Source: Nitrospirota bacterium (GTDB taxonomy: Bacteria; Nitrospirota; Thermodesulfovibrionia; Thermodesulfovibrionales; JdFR-85). From it: DNA of 64,000 nt. Location: assembly GCA_015492645.1 (NCBI GenBank), contig WGER01000031.1:1-64000 (forward strand), in the 5' to 3' direction. The position numbers were made by a program, and so were the translations under genes. Position 1 is the stretch's first letter. Every line of letters starts with the position of its first letter. Below, in pieces: positions 30,685 to 39,992 of the stretch. The notes beneath the pieces are model-generated. The model worked only from the letters and a program-made list of their open reading frames with translations, was not told the origin of the DNA and searched no databases.

Positions 30685-30695
30685 TGGGCCTCCTC

Positions 30696-31340
30696 TCAGC
30701 CAGGGACCTCCAGATGAAGGTCTCCGGTATTGAGATTTACGATGGCAAGGGGGGTCTCTCCGGCCTTCACCTGCATCCCTTCCTTTACCAGTATCTGAAT
30801 TTGTGATGGGAGTCTAACATCCACCCTTGAGCCGAGCATAATCAGCCCAAATCTTTCTGCCCTTCTGAGGGTGTCGCCCTCTTTCACCCTGCATACTATC
30901 CTCCTGGCGAGCACCCCTGCCACCTGTCTTATCAGTATCTGACCAAAGGGTGTGCTGAGAGTGATCTCGGTATTCTCATTTTCAAAGGATGCCTCATCAA
31001 GATATGCTGCCTTAAACCTTCCTGGATTGTGTACTATCCTCTCCACCACCCCATCGCATGGTGCCCTGTTCACATGCACATCAAAGAGTGACATGAAGAT
31101 ACTCACCCAGTGACCGTTTTCATTGTGTTTAACAGAGACGACCCTGCCATCTGCCGGACAGACGAGGAGACTGGTATCTGGAGGCGGGATTCTTTCAGGG
31201 TCACGAAAGAAATAAAACAGAAACAGAATAAGACCGAGACCTGGTATCACCAGAGGCCATAATCTGAGCAGAAAGGATACCCCTGAAATAATAAGCAGGA
31301 GAAGTATAATCCTCTGACCTTCCTTTGCGATCCTGAACAT
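30696..31340 (-). CDS. psd: Phosphatidylserine decarboxylase
   Basis: FFRDPERIPP, DVHVNRAPCDG, LIMLGSRVDV. Confidence 0.92.
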   Translation of the reverse strand: MFRIAKEGQRIILLLLIISGVSFLLRLWPLVIPGLGLILFLFYFFRDPERIPPPDTSLLVCPADGRVVSVKHNENGHWVSIFMSLFDVHVNRAPCDGVVERIVHNPGRFKAAYLDEASFENENTEITLSTPFGQILIRQVAGVLARRIVCRVKEGDTLRRAERFGLIMLGSRVDVRLPSQIQILVKEGMQVKAGETPLAIVNLNTGDLHLEVPG

Positions 31341-31371
31341 CTATGAATTATACCAAATGAGGGCTCCTTTA

Positions 31372-32238
31372 TTAGTAGTATCGCCCTGGATCATCTTCCT
31401 CTTCATCCTGGAATATAAGTCTCCTCCGACGCCTGAGGATGCAGACTCCTGCCACCGTAAGGAGTGCTCCTGTAATAAAGAGGATCTCATAGAGATGCTC
31501 TGAGATAAAACGGACATAAAGCAAAGGAGAAAAGAGTGTCTTCTGCCATTCCTGCTCCAGTCCTTTTAAGGTCTCACCATAGACCACTCTGATTGCCTCC
31601 TCGAGGGGCTCACCATCCCGCAGAAGAGAAAGGAGGCGGACCACACCCTCTGGCCCTTTCTTCTTAATCAGATACTCAACAAAGTCTCTGCTTTCTTGAT
31701 AGGCAAGGACAATAAGGGATGACTGGGAAGGGAACCTGGTGAGGGATTCCAGTGGTATGAGGGTCTTTGACCTTGCTGCCCTTAGAAGCCTCTCTTTTCC
31801 CTGAAAACTGATCAACTCTGAAATACCAGAAGATGCCCACTGGCAGAACCCCTCATCAAGCCATCGCGGCGCCCTGCCTCTGGATGCCTGATGGAGGTAG
31901 AGATGACAGAGTTCGTGTTTTATTGTGCTTTGAAGTGTCTCATAGGAGCGCATCCTGGAGTAATTTATGACAATCCTGTTCTGAGATGGCATCGCAAAGG
32001 CAACATATAGAGGCCCGGCAAATCTCTGAAACTCCCTGTCTCTGGTGATATAGACCTCTATGTTATTTCCGAGACCCTCCTGGAATATCAACGAGAGTTG
32101 TCTGTCAGCCTCTTCGGCCAGTCTTCTAACCTCTGGCACTGTAGCCACCAATTCTTTATGGCTATGAATGGTAAATTCACCTGTAGAGATGCTGAAGATG
32201 CTGATAAGAATTATCAGAGCCCCTGCCAGTGTCCTCAT
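31372..32238 (-). CDS. Peptidase MA-like (HExxH-type) exported protein
   Basis: TIKHELCHLYLHQASRGRAPRWLDEGFCQWAS; start moved to MRTLAG because the upstream codons are repeat-derived. Confidence 0.8.
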   Translation of the reverse strand: MRTLAGALIILISIFSISTGEFTIHSHKELVATVPEVRRLAEEADRQLSLIFQEGLGNNIEVYITRDREFQRFAGPLYVAFAMPSQNRIVINYSRMRSYETLQSTIKHELCHLYLHQASRGRAPRWLDEGFCQWASSGISELISFQGKERLLRAARSKTLIPLESLTRFPSQSSLIVLAYQESRDFVEYLIKKKGPEGVVRLLSLLRDGEPLEEAIRVVYGETLKGLEQEWQKTLFSPLLYVRFISEHLYEILFITGALLTVAGVCILRRRRRLIFQDEEEDDPGRYY

Positions 32239-32251
32239 TTTAATATTATAT

Positions 32252-32408
32252 AGGATTAAGGCACAGACGGTATGCCAAAAAACAGAGGTCAGAAGTCTGA
32301 AGTCAGAGGTCAGAAAACCAAGGAAGATTCCGACTTCTGACCTCTGATATCCGACCTCTGCTATTCGGTACACCGCCTGTGTATACTATTGCAGGTGATT
32401 TTGGACAG
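32252..32408 (-). repeat. MITE-like element, family 1 copy B
   Basis: Reverse complement reads CTGTCCAAAATCACCTGCAATAGTATACACAGGCGGTGTACCG...GGCATACCGTCTGTGCCTTAATCC; same core orientation as copy A. Confidence 0.85.
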
Positions 32409-32566
32409 CAGTGATATTATGGACAAATAGAAGTATTTATATCAGCATACCTGCCAGCGCCGTCGCCGATGTAACTGGCTTTATCCATTTGTGGAAAGGC
32501 AAACCGTTTGAGCGGCTCGAGTTTTGACCGAAAGTCAAAGGACAAAACAGGCTCTAACGCGGATCC

Positions 32567-32595
32567 TTGCTAAAAAAATGAAAATTTTGTATAAT
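32567..32595 (+). promoter_or_regulatory. Sigma-70-type promoter with extended -10
   Basis: TTGCTA - 17 bp - TATAAT, preceded by TG. Confidence 0.65.
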
Positions 32596-32653
32596 TCAAA
32601 CATAAAAAACCTGCAAGAAGCAGGTTGTAATCCCTATGAAAGGGGGTGTAGTG

Positions 32654-32716
32654 ATGAAGATAAGAAAGGTCGAGAGGCTTTCTTCAGGTACTTGTAAGTG
32701 TAAATCCTCATGCTAA
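32654..32716 (+). CDS. Candidate small cysteine-rich peptide (20 aa; 26 aa from an upstream ATG)
   Basis: MKIRKVERLSSGTCKCKSSC*; AGGGGGT-like RBS, upstream promoter, downstream hairpin. Confidence 0.45.
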   Translation: MKIRKVERLSSGTCKCKSSC

Positions 32717-32743
32717 GAGAATCGGACCACAATACCTGAAAGG

Positions 32744-32768
32744 CCCCCTCCCGGTAATGGTGAGGGGG
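32744..32768 (+). terminator. GC-rich hairpin downstream of the small ORF
   Basis: CCCCCTC CCGGTAATGGT GAGGGGG followed by a T-rich stretch. Confidence 0.5.
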
Positions 32769-32955
32769 TAATCTTTATTTCCAGACCTTGGTGGATGGTT
32801 TATATTCTTTGTCTTTAAATCTATCCAAAACTGTAGTGAGTGGCAGTGGCTCCCCACCCGCCGAGCACCAATTTCTATAGACAATTTACAGGAAACAAAA
32901 TTGTATTTTTTTGTTCTCTTCGTGTAGATTAATGGTGTAGGAGACTGACGACAAG

Positions 32956-34770
32956 ATGGGAGTAAGGGCCATCTCAAGAGTGGATCCTTTCCTCGAGAGG
33001 CTTTATACAGTGCCTGAGGCCCCTGGGGTTTACATCTTTAAAGATAAGAGGGGAAGGGTCCTGTACGTGGGTAAGGCGAAGAACCTCAGGGCACGGCTGA
33101 GGAGTTACTTTCAGCCCTCAGCAGAACTGACACCCAGGATAGAGGCGATGTTGAGAAAGGTTGATGACTTCTCCTTTATTGTTACAGATACAGAACGGGA
33201 GGCACTCGCCCTTGAGGCATCCCTGATAAAACAGCAGAAACCGAGATACAATATCGTTCTCAGGGACGACAAGAACTATCCCTATCTCAAACTATCAAGA
33301 CAGGAGCAATGGCCCACCCTTGAGGTGGTAAGAAGGATCGGTAGAGATGGTGCAGAGTACTTCGGTCCCTATATACCCGCATCTTCTGTGTGGGAGACAC
33401 TCGCCTTTGTGAGGAAGCACTTTGGGATCAGGCCATGCAGATACAGGCTGGACAGACCCAGGAGACCCTGCATTCAGTACCAGATGGGGCGATGTCCTGC
33501 TCCCTGTGCAGGTCTGATCTCCAGACAGGAGTATATGAAGGCAGTTGATGAAGTGGTGAGGTTCCTGAGGGGAAGGAAAGATGAACTCCTAAGTGAATTG
33601 GAGAGAAAGATGTGGAGACTGTCTGACGAGATGAGGTTTGAGGAGGCAGCAAAGGTTAGAGACAGATTAAAGGCACTGAAGAGGGCCTTTGAATCTCAGA
33701 AGGTGGTCTCCTCAGAGCCGAAGGATATAGACATTATAGGAATGAGCAGACAGGGTGAAGAGACTCTGGTGGTGGTCTTCTTTGTGAGGTCAGGGATAAT
33801 GATAGGTATGAAGGACTTTCTTCTGAGAGAGACCTCCCATTTAGATGATAGAATGCTTCTTGCAGAGTTCATAAAGTACTTCTATGCAAAGGAGATGGTG
33901 ATGCCAGAGAGGATAGTGGTCCCCATAGAACCTTCTGACAGGAGGGTCCTTGAGGCATGGCTTGCAGACAGGAGATCAACAGGCGTACAGATCAATACTC
34001 CTCAGGAGGAAAAGGAGGAGGAGTTGCTCCAGATGGCACAGACGAACGCCTCCATGATCCTGTCCACACGACTGGGTGCCCCGACAGAGGCAGTACTCAG
34101 GTCCCTCAGGGACAGGCTCCACTTAACAAGGATACCTCACAGTATCGGTGGCTTCGATATCTCCACCATCTATGGTAGTTTCTCAGTGGGTGCCTTCGTC
34201 TGGTGGGAGGATGGAGAGTTTAAAAAGGACAGGTACAGACACCTGAAGATCCGGGAGGTGAAGGGTATCGATGACTACGCGATGATGAGAGAGGTCCTCA
34301 GGAGGATCCTTCTTAAACTGGAGGACCTGCCAGACCTCATCCTGGTTGATGGTGGGAGGGGACACCTCGAGGTGGCCTTAGAGGTGGCATCAGAGGTCCT
34401 TGGTGATGCCGTGGGCGAGGTAGAGATTGTATCTATTGCCAAATCGCCAGACAGGGTGTTTCTGCCAGACGGAAGGGTGGAGCCTGCAGATGACCCGGGG
34501 GCAGAGGCGATTCTGCTGAGGAGGATAAGGGATGAGGCCCACCGTTTCGCTATCAGTTTTCACAGGAGACTGAGGGGCAAAGAGGCCCTTGCCTCACCAC
34601 TTGAAAGGATTAAAGGGATCGGGAAAAAGAGGAGACTCGCCCTGCTGAGGAGATTTGGCTCTGTTGAGGCCATAAGAAAGGCAACTGTGGAGGAGATCGC
34701 CGAGACAGAGGGTATGAACAGGCCTCTGGCGGAGAGGGTACTCAGGGAACTCAACTCAGGTAGTGTGTGA
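32956..34770 (+). CDS. uvrC: Excinuclease ABC subunit C
   Basis: GVYIFKDKRGRVLYVGKAKNLRARLRSYF GIY-YIG domain, LVDGGRGHL. Confidence 0.96.
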   Translation: MGVRAISRVDPFLERLYTVPEAPGVYIFKDKRGRVLYVGKAKNLRARLRSYFQPSAELTPRIEAMLRKVDDFSFIVTDTEREALALEASLIKQQKPRYNIVLRDDKNYPYLKLSRQEQWPTLEVVRRIGRDGAEYFGPYIPASSVWETLAFVRKHFGIRPCRYRLDRPRRPCIQYQMGRCPAPCAGLISRQEYMKAVDEVVRFLRGRKDELLSELERKMWRLSDEMRFEEAAKVRDRLKALKRAFESQKVVSSEPKDIDIIGMSRQGEETLVVVFFVRSGIMIGMKDFLLRETSHLDDRMLLAEFIKYFYAKEMVMPERIVVPIEPSDRRVLEAWLADRRSTGVQINTPQEEKEEELLQMAQTNASMILSTRLGAPTEAVLRSLRDRLHLTRIPHSIGGFDISTIYGSFSVGAFVWWEDGEFKKDRYRHLKIREVKGIDDYAMMREVLRRILLKLEDLPDLILVDGGRGHLEVALEVASEVLGDAVGEVEIVSIAKSPDRVFLPDGRVEPADDPGAEAILLRRIRDEAHRFAISFHRRLRGKEALASPLERIKGIGKKRRLALLRRFGSVEAIRKATVEEIAETEGMNRPLAERVLRELNSGSV

Positions 34771-36662
34771 TGGCAAAGATACTGGTGGTAGAGGACAGTC
34801 CCTACCAGCAGCAACTGATCAAGGAGAGTTTCAGGGCCTCATCTCCCTCAGACACCGTCCTTTTTGCCTCTTCAGCAGAGGAGGCGGAGAAGATACTGGA
34901 GGAAAACCCTGATATTGACCTCCTCTTTGTGGATTACCTGCTTGAGGGGCAGAATGGTGTTGCTTTCACCAGACACCTCAGGGCAGAGGGGTGCGAGGTC
35001 CCTGTGGTGGTTATGACGGCCTATGGGAGTGCCGCACTGGTCATGGAGGCGATGAAGGCAGGGGCCTATGACTACATCGTGAAGGATAAAGACTATCACC
35101 TTATCCTGCCTGAGGTTGCGAAGAAGACCCTGGATGCCTACAGGGCTTCAAAGGAATCCCTGCATCTGTACAACCTCCTGCTGGAATTTTCTGATCTCCT
35201 CGTGGAGACCTCATCCTATATAAGACAGATGAATGCCATGGTGGATTTAGGGCCAACACTCCAGATGTTTCTCAGGGCTGCTATGGGCATATCCAAGGCG
35301 GATTCAGGTGTGCTCTTTGTAAGCCAGACACACGGTGAATTGAGGTTGTATACAGATAAGATTGAGGTTAAGGAGGACGATATAGAGCCGCTTACAGAGG
35401 TAAAGGAGCCAATCCATGGAGTCTTAAGAGATAGTGATTTACTCAAGATAAAAGGTGCAGAGGGCTGGTCTTACAGTTACTATCCCCTCCGTTTCGGAGT
35501 CTCTGCCTCTGGTGGACTCCTCCTGCTGTTCAGAAGTGGTGAGAAGATGTCCCTGTCAAGACACACGGTGGTTGAACTCTTTGTTGATACTGCTACCGCC
35601 TCCGTGATGGCCAGCCTCCTCTTTGAGAGGGTGGCCGAGAGCAACAGACTCTGGCAGGCCACCATAGACTCCATCTGTGACCCCATTGTACTGGTTGATT
35701 CAGAAGGCAGGATACTCAGGTGCAATCGCCCCTTTGCAGATATGATAAATATACCGATAAAGGAGTGTGAAGGGTTGAGGATAGAGGACCTTGAAGGGGT
35801 GGAGATTGAGATCTTTAGAGAGGTCCTGAAGAAGGGCCAACATGGTTCAGAAGAGATAATGAAAGGCGGAAGGGTCTATCTGGTTGACGTCTATACTGTA
35901 TCAGTGAAGAATGAAGAGGTCAAGACGATTATACTAAAGGATACCACCGAACACCACAGGATGAAGGAGCAGTTCTATTTTACAGATAAACTCACCTCTC
36001 TCGGGAGGATGATAGGCGGGGTGGCCCATGAGATAAACAACCCCCTTACAGGTATAATGGGATACACTGAACTTTTGATGAGGAGGATCAATGATCCAGA
36101 ACATCAGAGGATGCTCAACAACATTTACACCTCTGCAGAGAGATGTCGTAAGATAGTGGAGAGCCTGCAACAGTTCGCAAGTCAAAAACCGGTACAGTAC
36201 AGGTCCGTCAATCTGAATGACCTCCTTGAGAGCACCATACTTTTGAGGGAACACTGGCTCAAGAATGCCCAGATAGAGGTGAGAAGGAACTACGCCGATC
36301 TGCCCTTTATAGAGGCAGATCCCCAGCAGTTACAACAGGTCTTCCTGGATATGATATTGAATTCAGAGTATGCACTTCAGCACTCAGGGAAGAAGGAGCG
36401 GTACATAGAATTGAGGACATACTACAACCCTGAAGAGGAAGTGGTTATAGCAGAGGTGACCGACAATGGCACTGGCATACCAGAGGAAGAGCTCCCAAAG
36501 ATATTTGACCCATTCTTCACCACAAAGGAGGTAAATGAGGGGACAGGCCTCGGTCTTTCAATCGCCTACAGCATAGTAAAGGATCATGGTGGAAGTATTG
36601 AGGTGGAGAGCACCCCTGGCGAAGGGACCACCTTCCGGGTAAGACTGCCGAGGAGGAGATGA
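34770..36662 (+). CDS. Hybrid sensor histidine kinase (N-terminal receiver, PAS, HisKA, HATPase)
   Basis: [80 protein letters not shown]. Confidence 0.93.
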   Translation: MAKILVVEDSPYQQQLIKESFRASSPSDTVLFASSAEEAEKILEENPDIDLLFVDYLLEGQNGVAFTRHLRAEGCEVPVVVMTAYGSAALVMEAMKAGAYDYIVKDKDYHLILPEVAKKTLDAYRASKESLHLYNLLLEFSDLLVETSSYIRQMNAMVDLGPTLQMFLRAAMGISKADSGVLFVSQTHGELRLYTDKIEVKEDDIEPLTEVKEPIHGVLRDSDLLKIKGAEGWSYSYYPLRFGVSASGGLLLLFRSGEKMSLSRHTVVELFVDTATASVMASLLFERVAESNRLWQATIDSICDPIVLVDSEGRILRCNRPFADMINIPIKECEGLRIEDLEGVEIEIFREVLKKGQHGSEEIMKGGRVYLVDVYTVSVKNEEVKTIILKDTTEHHRMKEQFYFTDKLTSLGRMIGGVAHEINNPLTGIMGYTELLMRRINDPEHQRMLNNIYTSAERCRKIVESLQQFASQKPVQYRSVNLNDLLESTILLREHWLKNAQIEVRRNYADLPFIEADPQQLQQVFLDMILNSEYALQHSGKKERYIELRTYYNPEEEVVIAEVTDNGTGIPEEELPKIFDPFFTTKEVNEGTGLGLSIAYSIVKDHGGSIEVESTPGEGTTFRVRLPRRR

Positions 36663-37765
36663 TAAAGCGGACAGGGATAGCCACAATGCCACTGCATGGG
36701 GGTAATGCCCCTGTCTGGCTCTTCCAGAGGATGACCTCTCTGGTGGGCGTGATAATGGAGACACTCTGTATTGAATTCGGGCCCAGGGAGTTGCTGAGGA
36801 GGCTCTCTGATCCTTACTGGTTCCAGAGTCTTGGTTGTGTGGTGGGTTTTGACTGGCACTCAAGCGGTCTGACAACCACCCTTACAGGTGCCATGAGAGA
36901 GGCCCTCAAGGAGAGGTCAGACCTGGGGCTATTTGTCGCAGGAGGAAAGGGGAAGACCTCTCTGAGGACCCCTCAGACCCTCCTTGAGATAGGTGACAGG
37001 GAGGGATTACCCACTGAACGGCTTATCAGGATATCCAAACTGACAGCAAAGGTGGATAATTCCGCAGTACAGGATGGCTACAGGCTGTACCACCATGTGA
37101 TTGTCTTCACAAGAGGGGGGCACTGGGCAGTCATACAACAGGGACTCTGTGATGAAGACTCCACCGCCAGGAGGTATCACTGGCTCGGTGAAGGGCTCAC
37201 CTCCTTCGTTGAGGAACCTCACACCGGGATACTCGCCCAGCGGAGGGCCTCTACCCTTAACCTGGTGGCAGCAGAGAGCGATGAGATCAGAAGGCTCATC
37301 ACAGAACTGTCAAGGAGACCACCTGAGAAGAATATCAAAGAACTGAAGGAGTTGATGAATAGACCCCTCTCCTCTCACCTCAACATGCCCCGCAGGCACT
37401 ATCAGATCCTGCAGAAAGATATCAATCCCGACAGGTTTTACACAGTCCTGACCAGGACCTACGAACAGCAGCCAGAGGACTTTGAGAGGCTACTCGAGAT
37501 AGAAGGTGTTGGACCAAAGACACTAAGGGCCCTTACCCTTATCTCGGAACTCATCTATGGTAAGGAGGCCTCCTACAGGGACCCCGCAAGGTTCAGTTAC
37601 GCGGTTGGCGGTAAGGACAGGATACCCTATCCTGTGGATGTCTGCACCTATGACCGTGTTACGGACGCAATGGAGAGGGCGATAAAAAGGGCAAAGGTGG
37701 GTCAGAGGGAAAGGCTGGAGGCACTGAGAAGACTACACAGGTTCTACACCAGAGGAGACATCTGA
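36659..37765 (+). CDS. DUF763 domain protein
   Basis: GIATMPLHGGNAPVWLFQRMTSL, GPKTLRALTLISELIYG, RFSYAVGGKDRIPYPVD. Confidence 0.85.
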   Translation: MIKRTGIATMPLHGGNAPVWLFQRMTSLVGVIMETLCIEFGPRELLRRLSDPYWFQSLGCVVGFDWHSSGLTTTLTGAMREALKERSDLGLFVAGGKGKTSLRTPQTLLEIGDREGLPTERLIRISKLTAKVDNSAVQDGYRLYHHVIVFTRGGHWAVIQQGLCDEDSTARRYHWLGEGLTSFVEEPHTGILAQRRASTLNLVAAESDEIRRLITELSRRPPEKNIKELKELMNRPLSSHLNMPRRHYQILQKDINPDRFYTVLTRTYEQQPEDFERLLEIEGVGPKTLRALTLISELIYGKEASYRDPARFSYAVGGKDRIPYPVDVCTYDRVTDAMERAIKRAKVGQRERLEALRRLHRFYTRGDI

Positions 37766-37766
37766 G

Positions 37767-38540
37767 ATGTCTGACACCCTGGAGCACAGGCTCGCAAAGG
37801 CTTTGGAGATCATCAGGAGGTGTCATTATCTGGTTGCCTTCACAGGGGCCGGCATCTCTACTGAAAGCGGGATACCTGACTTCAGAGGACCTGGTGGTAT
37901 CTGGACAAGGTACAGGATGGTCACCTATCAGGAGTTTATAACAGATGAGAACGCAAGAAAAGAATACTGGCGGATGAAGTACGAACTCTACAGGGACTTC
38001 TCAAGGGCGAGACCCAATAGGGCACATCTTGCACTTGCAGATCTACAGAGGATGGGCATTCTGAAGACGATCATAACACAGAATATCGATGGACTGCACC
38101 AGGATGCTGGTTGCCCACCTGAGACGATTATTGAACTGCACGGAAATGGTAGGCGGGCCTTCTGCATGGGGTGTCAGAGACAGTACGGGATTGAGGAGGT
38201 ATACGAAATCCTTCCCAAATCGGGATTTGATCCGCGGTGTAAGGACTGCGGAGGGCTTATTAAACAGGCAGTGGTGATGTTTGGTGAGGCGATGCCCCAG
38301 GAAGCGATGATGAGGGCCCTGGAGGAGGCGAGGAGATCTGACGTGATGCTTATGATAGGCTCCTCTCTACAGGTAGAACCTGCCGCGTCTGTACCGAGAG
38401 TAGCATATCAGACAGGCACAGTTCTGATCTTTATCAACAAAACGGAGACCCCCTATGACGGAATGGCCACCCTGCTATTCAGGGAGTCAGCAGGGGATGT
38501 CCTCACACCAATTGTAGAGAGGCTCAGAGAGATGCCCTGA
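37767..38540 (+). CDS. cobB: Sir2-family NAD-dependent protein deacylase
   Basis: TGAGISTESGIPDFRGPGGIW, ITQNIDGLHQDAGC, zinc cysteines. Confidence 0.95.
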   Translation: MSDTLEHRLAKALEIIRRCHYLVAFTGAGISTESGIPDFRGPGGIWTRYRMVTYQEFITDENARKEYWRMKYELYRDFSRARPNRAHLALADLQRMGILKTIITQNIDGLHQDAGCPPETIIELHGNGRRAFCMGCQRQYGIEEVYEILPKSGFDPRCKDCGGLIKQAVVMFGEAMPQEAMMRALEEARRSDVMLMIGSSLQVEPAASVPRVAYQTGTVLIFINKTETPYDGMATLLFRESAGDVLTPIVERLREMP

Positions 38541-38572
38541 TCTACCTTACATGAGATCTAATGTGTATACCC

Positions 38573-38660
38573 TGATTTGCCTCTGCCCCACAAAATCAGA
38601 GATTTTGTGGGGACCCATGCCGCCTTCCAGAGTTTTGAATTTTATCGGCAATTTAGGAAG
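38573..38660 (+). repeat. Family 2 repeat with core hairpin, loop in opposite orientation
   Basis: CCCCACAAAATC-AGA-GATTTTGTGGGG at 38586-38612. Confidence 0.65.
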
Positions 38661-38735
38661 ATAGTTGATCGGTGCTGGAGTAAAGGAGTAAAATTTTAGA
38701 GTCCATTAAAGGAACCAAACTCAGGAGGTAAGAGT

Positions 38736-39992
38736 ATGCAGATAAGGCAACTTGTGGTTGAGAAGGCGAAGAGTGCTAAAGATGCTTCCCGGAGGCTACT
38801 GAGCCTGGGAACAGATGTGAAAAACAGGGCCCTGCTCAGGATGGCAGATTACATCCTCGAGCAGAGAGAGGCGATCAAGGAGGCGAACCAGAGGGATGTG
38901 GAGTACGCGAAGGACAGGGGCCTCAGCAGGGCCTTGATAGACAGGCTCACCCTTACGGATAAACGGATAGAGGAGATGGCCGGGGCCCTGAGAGAGGTTG
39001 CCTCCCTGCCCGATCCTGTGGGTGAGATAATCCGTATGTGGCAGAGGCCAAACGGGATGATGGTCGGCAGGATGAGGGTCCCCATTGGAGTGATAGGGAT
39101 AATCTATGAGGCACGACCGAATGTTACGGTGGAGGCCACCTCACTCTGTCTGAAGGCCGGCAATGCGGTTCTACTGAGAGGGGGCTCTGAGGCGATAAAC
39201 TCAAACCTGGCGATTGTCCAGGTCCTCAGACAGGCTGCCTCTGAGTCAGGGGTGCCAGAGGATGCAATATCCTTCATAGATGTGACAGACAGAACCGCAA
39301 TTATGGAGATGATCAAATTGGAGGGGTTGGTTGACCTCGTCATCCCGAGGGGTGGAGAGGGGCTCATAAGGACCGTAACAGAAAACTCCAAGGTCCCTGT
39401 GCTTAAGCACTACAAGGGGGTCTGCCATGTCTTTGTTGACAGGGATGCAGACCTCAACATGGCAAAGAAGATATGCCTGAATGCAAAGGTCCAGAGGCCA
39501 GGCACCTGTAACGCTATGGAGACCCTCCTGGTGGACGAACCGGTGGCAGAGAGGTTTCTTCCGGAGATGATACAGGTGTTCAGGGACCACGGTGTGAGGA
39601 TAAAGGGGTGTGAAAGGACCAGGACGATTGTGGGTGGACTTGAAGAGGTGAAGGAGGAAGACTACTTTCAGGAGTACCTGGACCTTGTGTTGAATGTAAG
39701 GGTTGTGAGGGATATGGAGGAGGCGATTGAGCATATCAGCAGATATGGCTCCGGACATACGGACGCGATTGTGACCCAGAACTACCAGAGGGCTATGCAG
39801 TTTCTGAGGGAGGTGGACTCCTCCGCGGTCATGGTGAACGCATCTACAAGGCTGAATGATGGAGGACAGTTCGGTCTCGGAGCGGAGATAGGCATCTCCA
39901 CCGACAAGGTGCATGCGAGGGGGCCCATGGGGCTCGAAGAACTGACAATCACAAAGTTTATAGTACTTGGCAATGGACAACTGAGACAATGA
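38736..39992 (+). CDS. proA: Gamma-glutamyl phosphate reductase
   Basis: [36 protein letters not shown]. Confidence 0.96.
   Translation: MQIRQLVVEKAKSAKDASRRLLSLGTDVKNRALLRMADYILEQREAIKEANQRDVEYAKDRGLSRALIDRLTLTDKRIEEMAGALREVASLPDPVGEIIRMWQRPNGMMVGRMRVPIGVIGIIYEARPNVTVEATSLCLKAGNAVLLRGGSEAINSNLAIVQVLRQAASESGVPEDAISFIDVTDRTAIMEMIKLEGLVDLVIPRGGEGLIRTVTENSKVPVLKHYKGVCHVFVDRDADLNMAKKICLNAKVQRPGTCNAMETLLVDEPVAERFLPEMIQVFRDHGVRIKGCERTRTIVGGLEEVKEEDYFQEYLDLVLNVRVVRDMEEAIEHISRYGSGHTDAIVTQNYQRAMQFLREVDSSAVMVNASTRLNDGGQFGLGAEIGISTDKVHARGPMGLEELTITKFIVLGNGQLRQ

Noticed and set aside
32441-32527. Possible coding remnant (ISIPASAVADVTGFIHLWKGKPFERLEF*)
   Set aside because: Open for only 28 codons with no clear start or RBS; cannot be assigned.
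32440-32565. Possible riboswitch (GGCAAACCG...GACCGAAAGTC)
   Set aside because: Partly resembles c-di-GMP-I motifs but lacks the conserved GGGACGCAAAGC core; it also lies upstream of the mapped promoter-like sequence.
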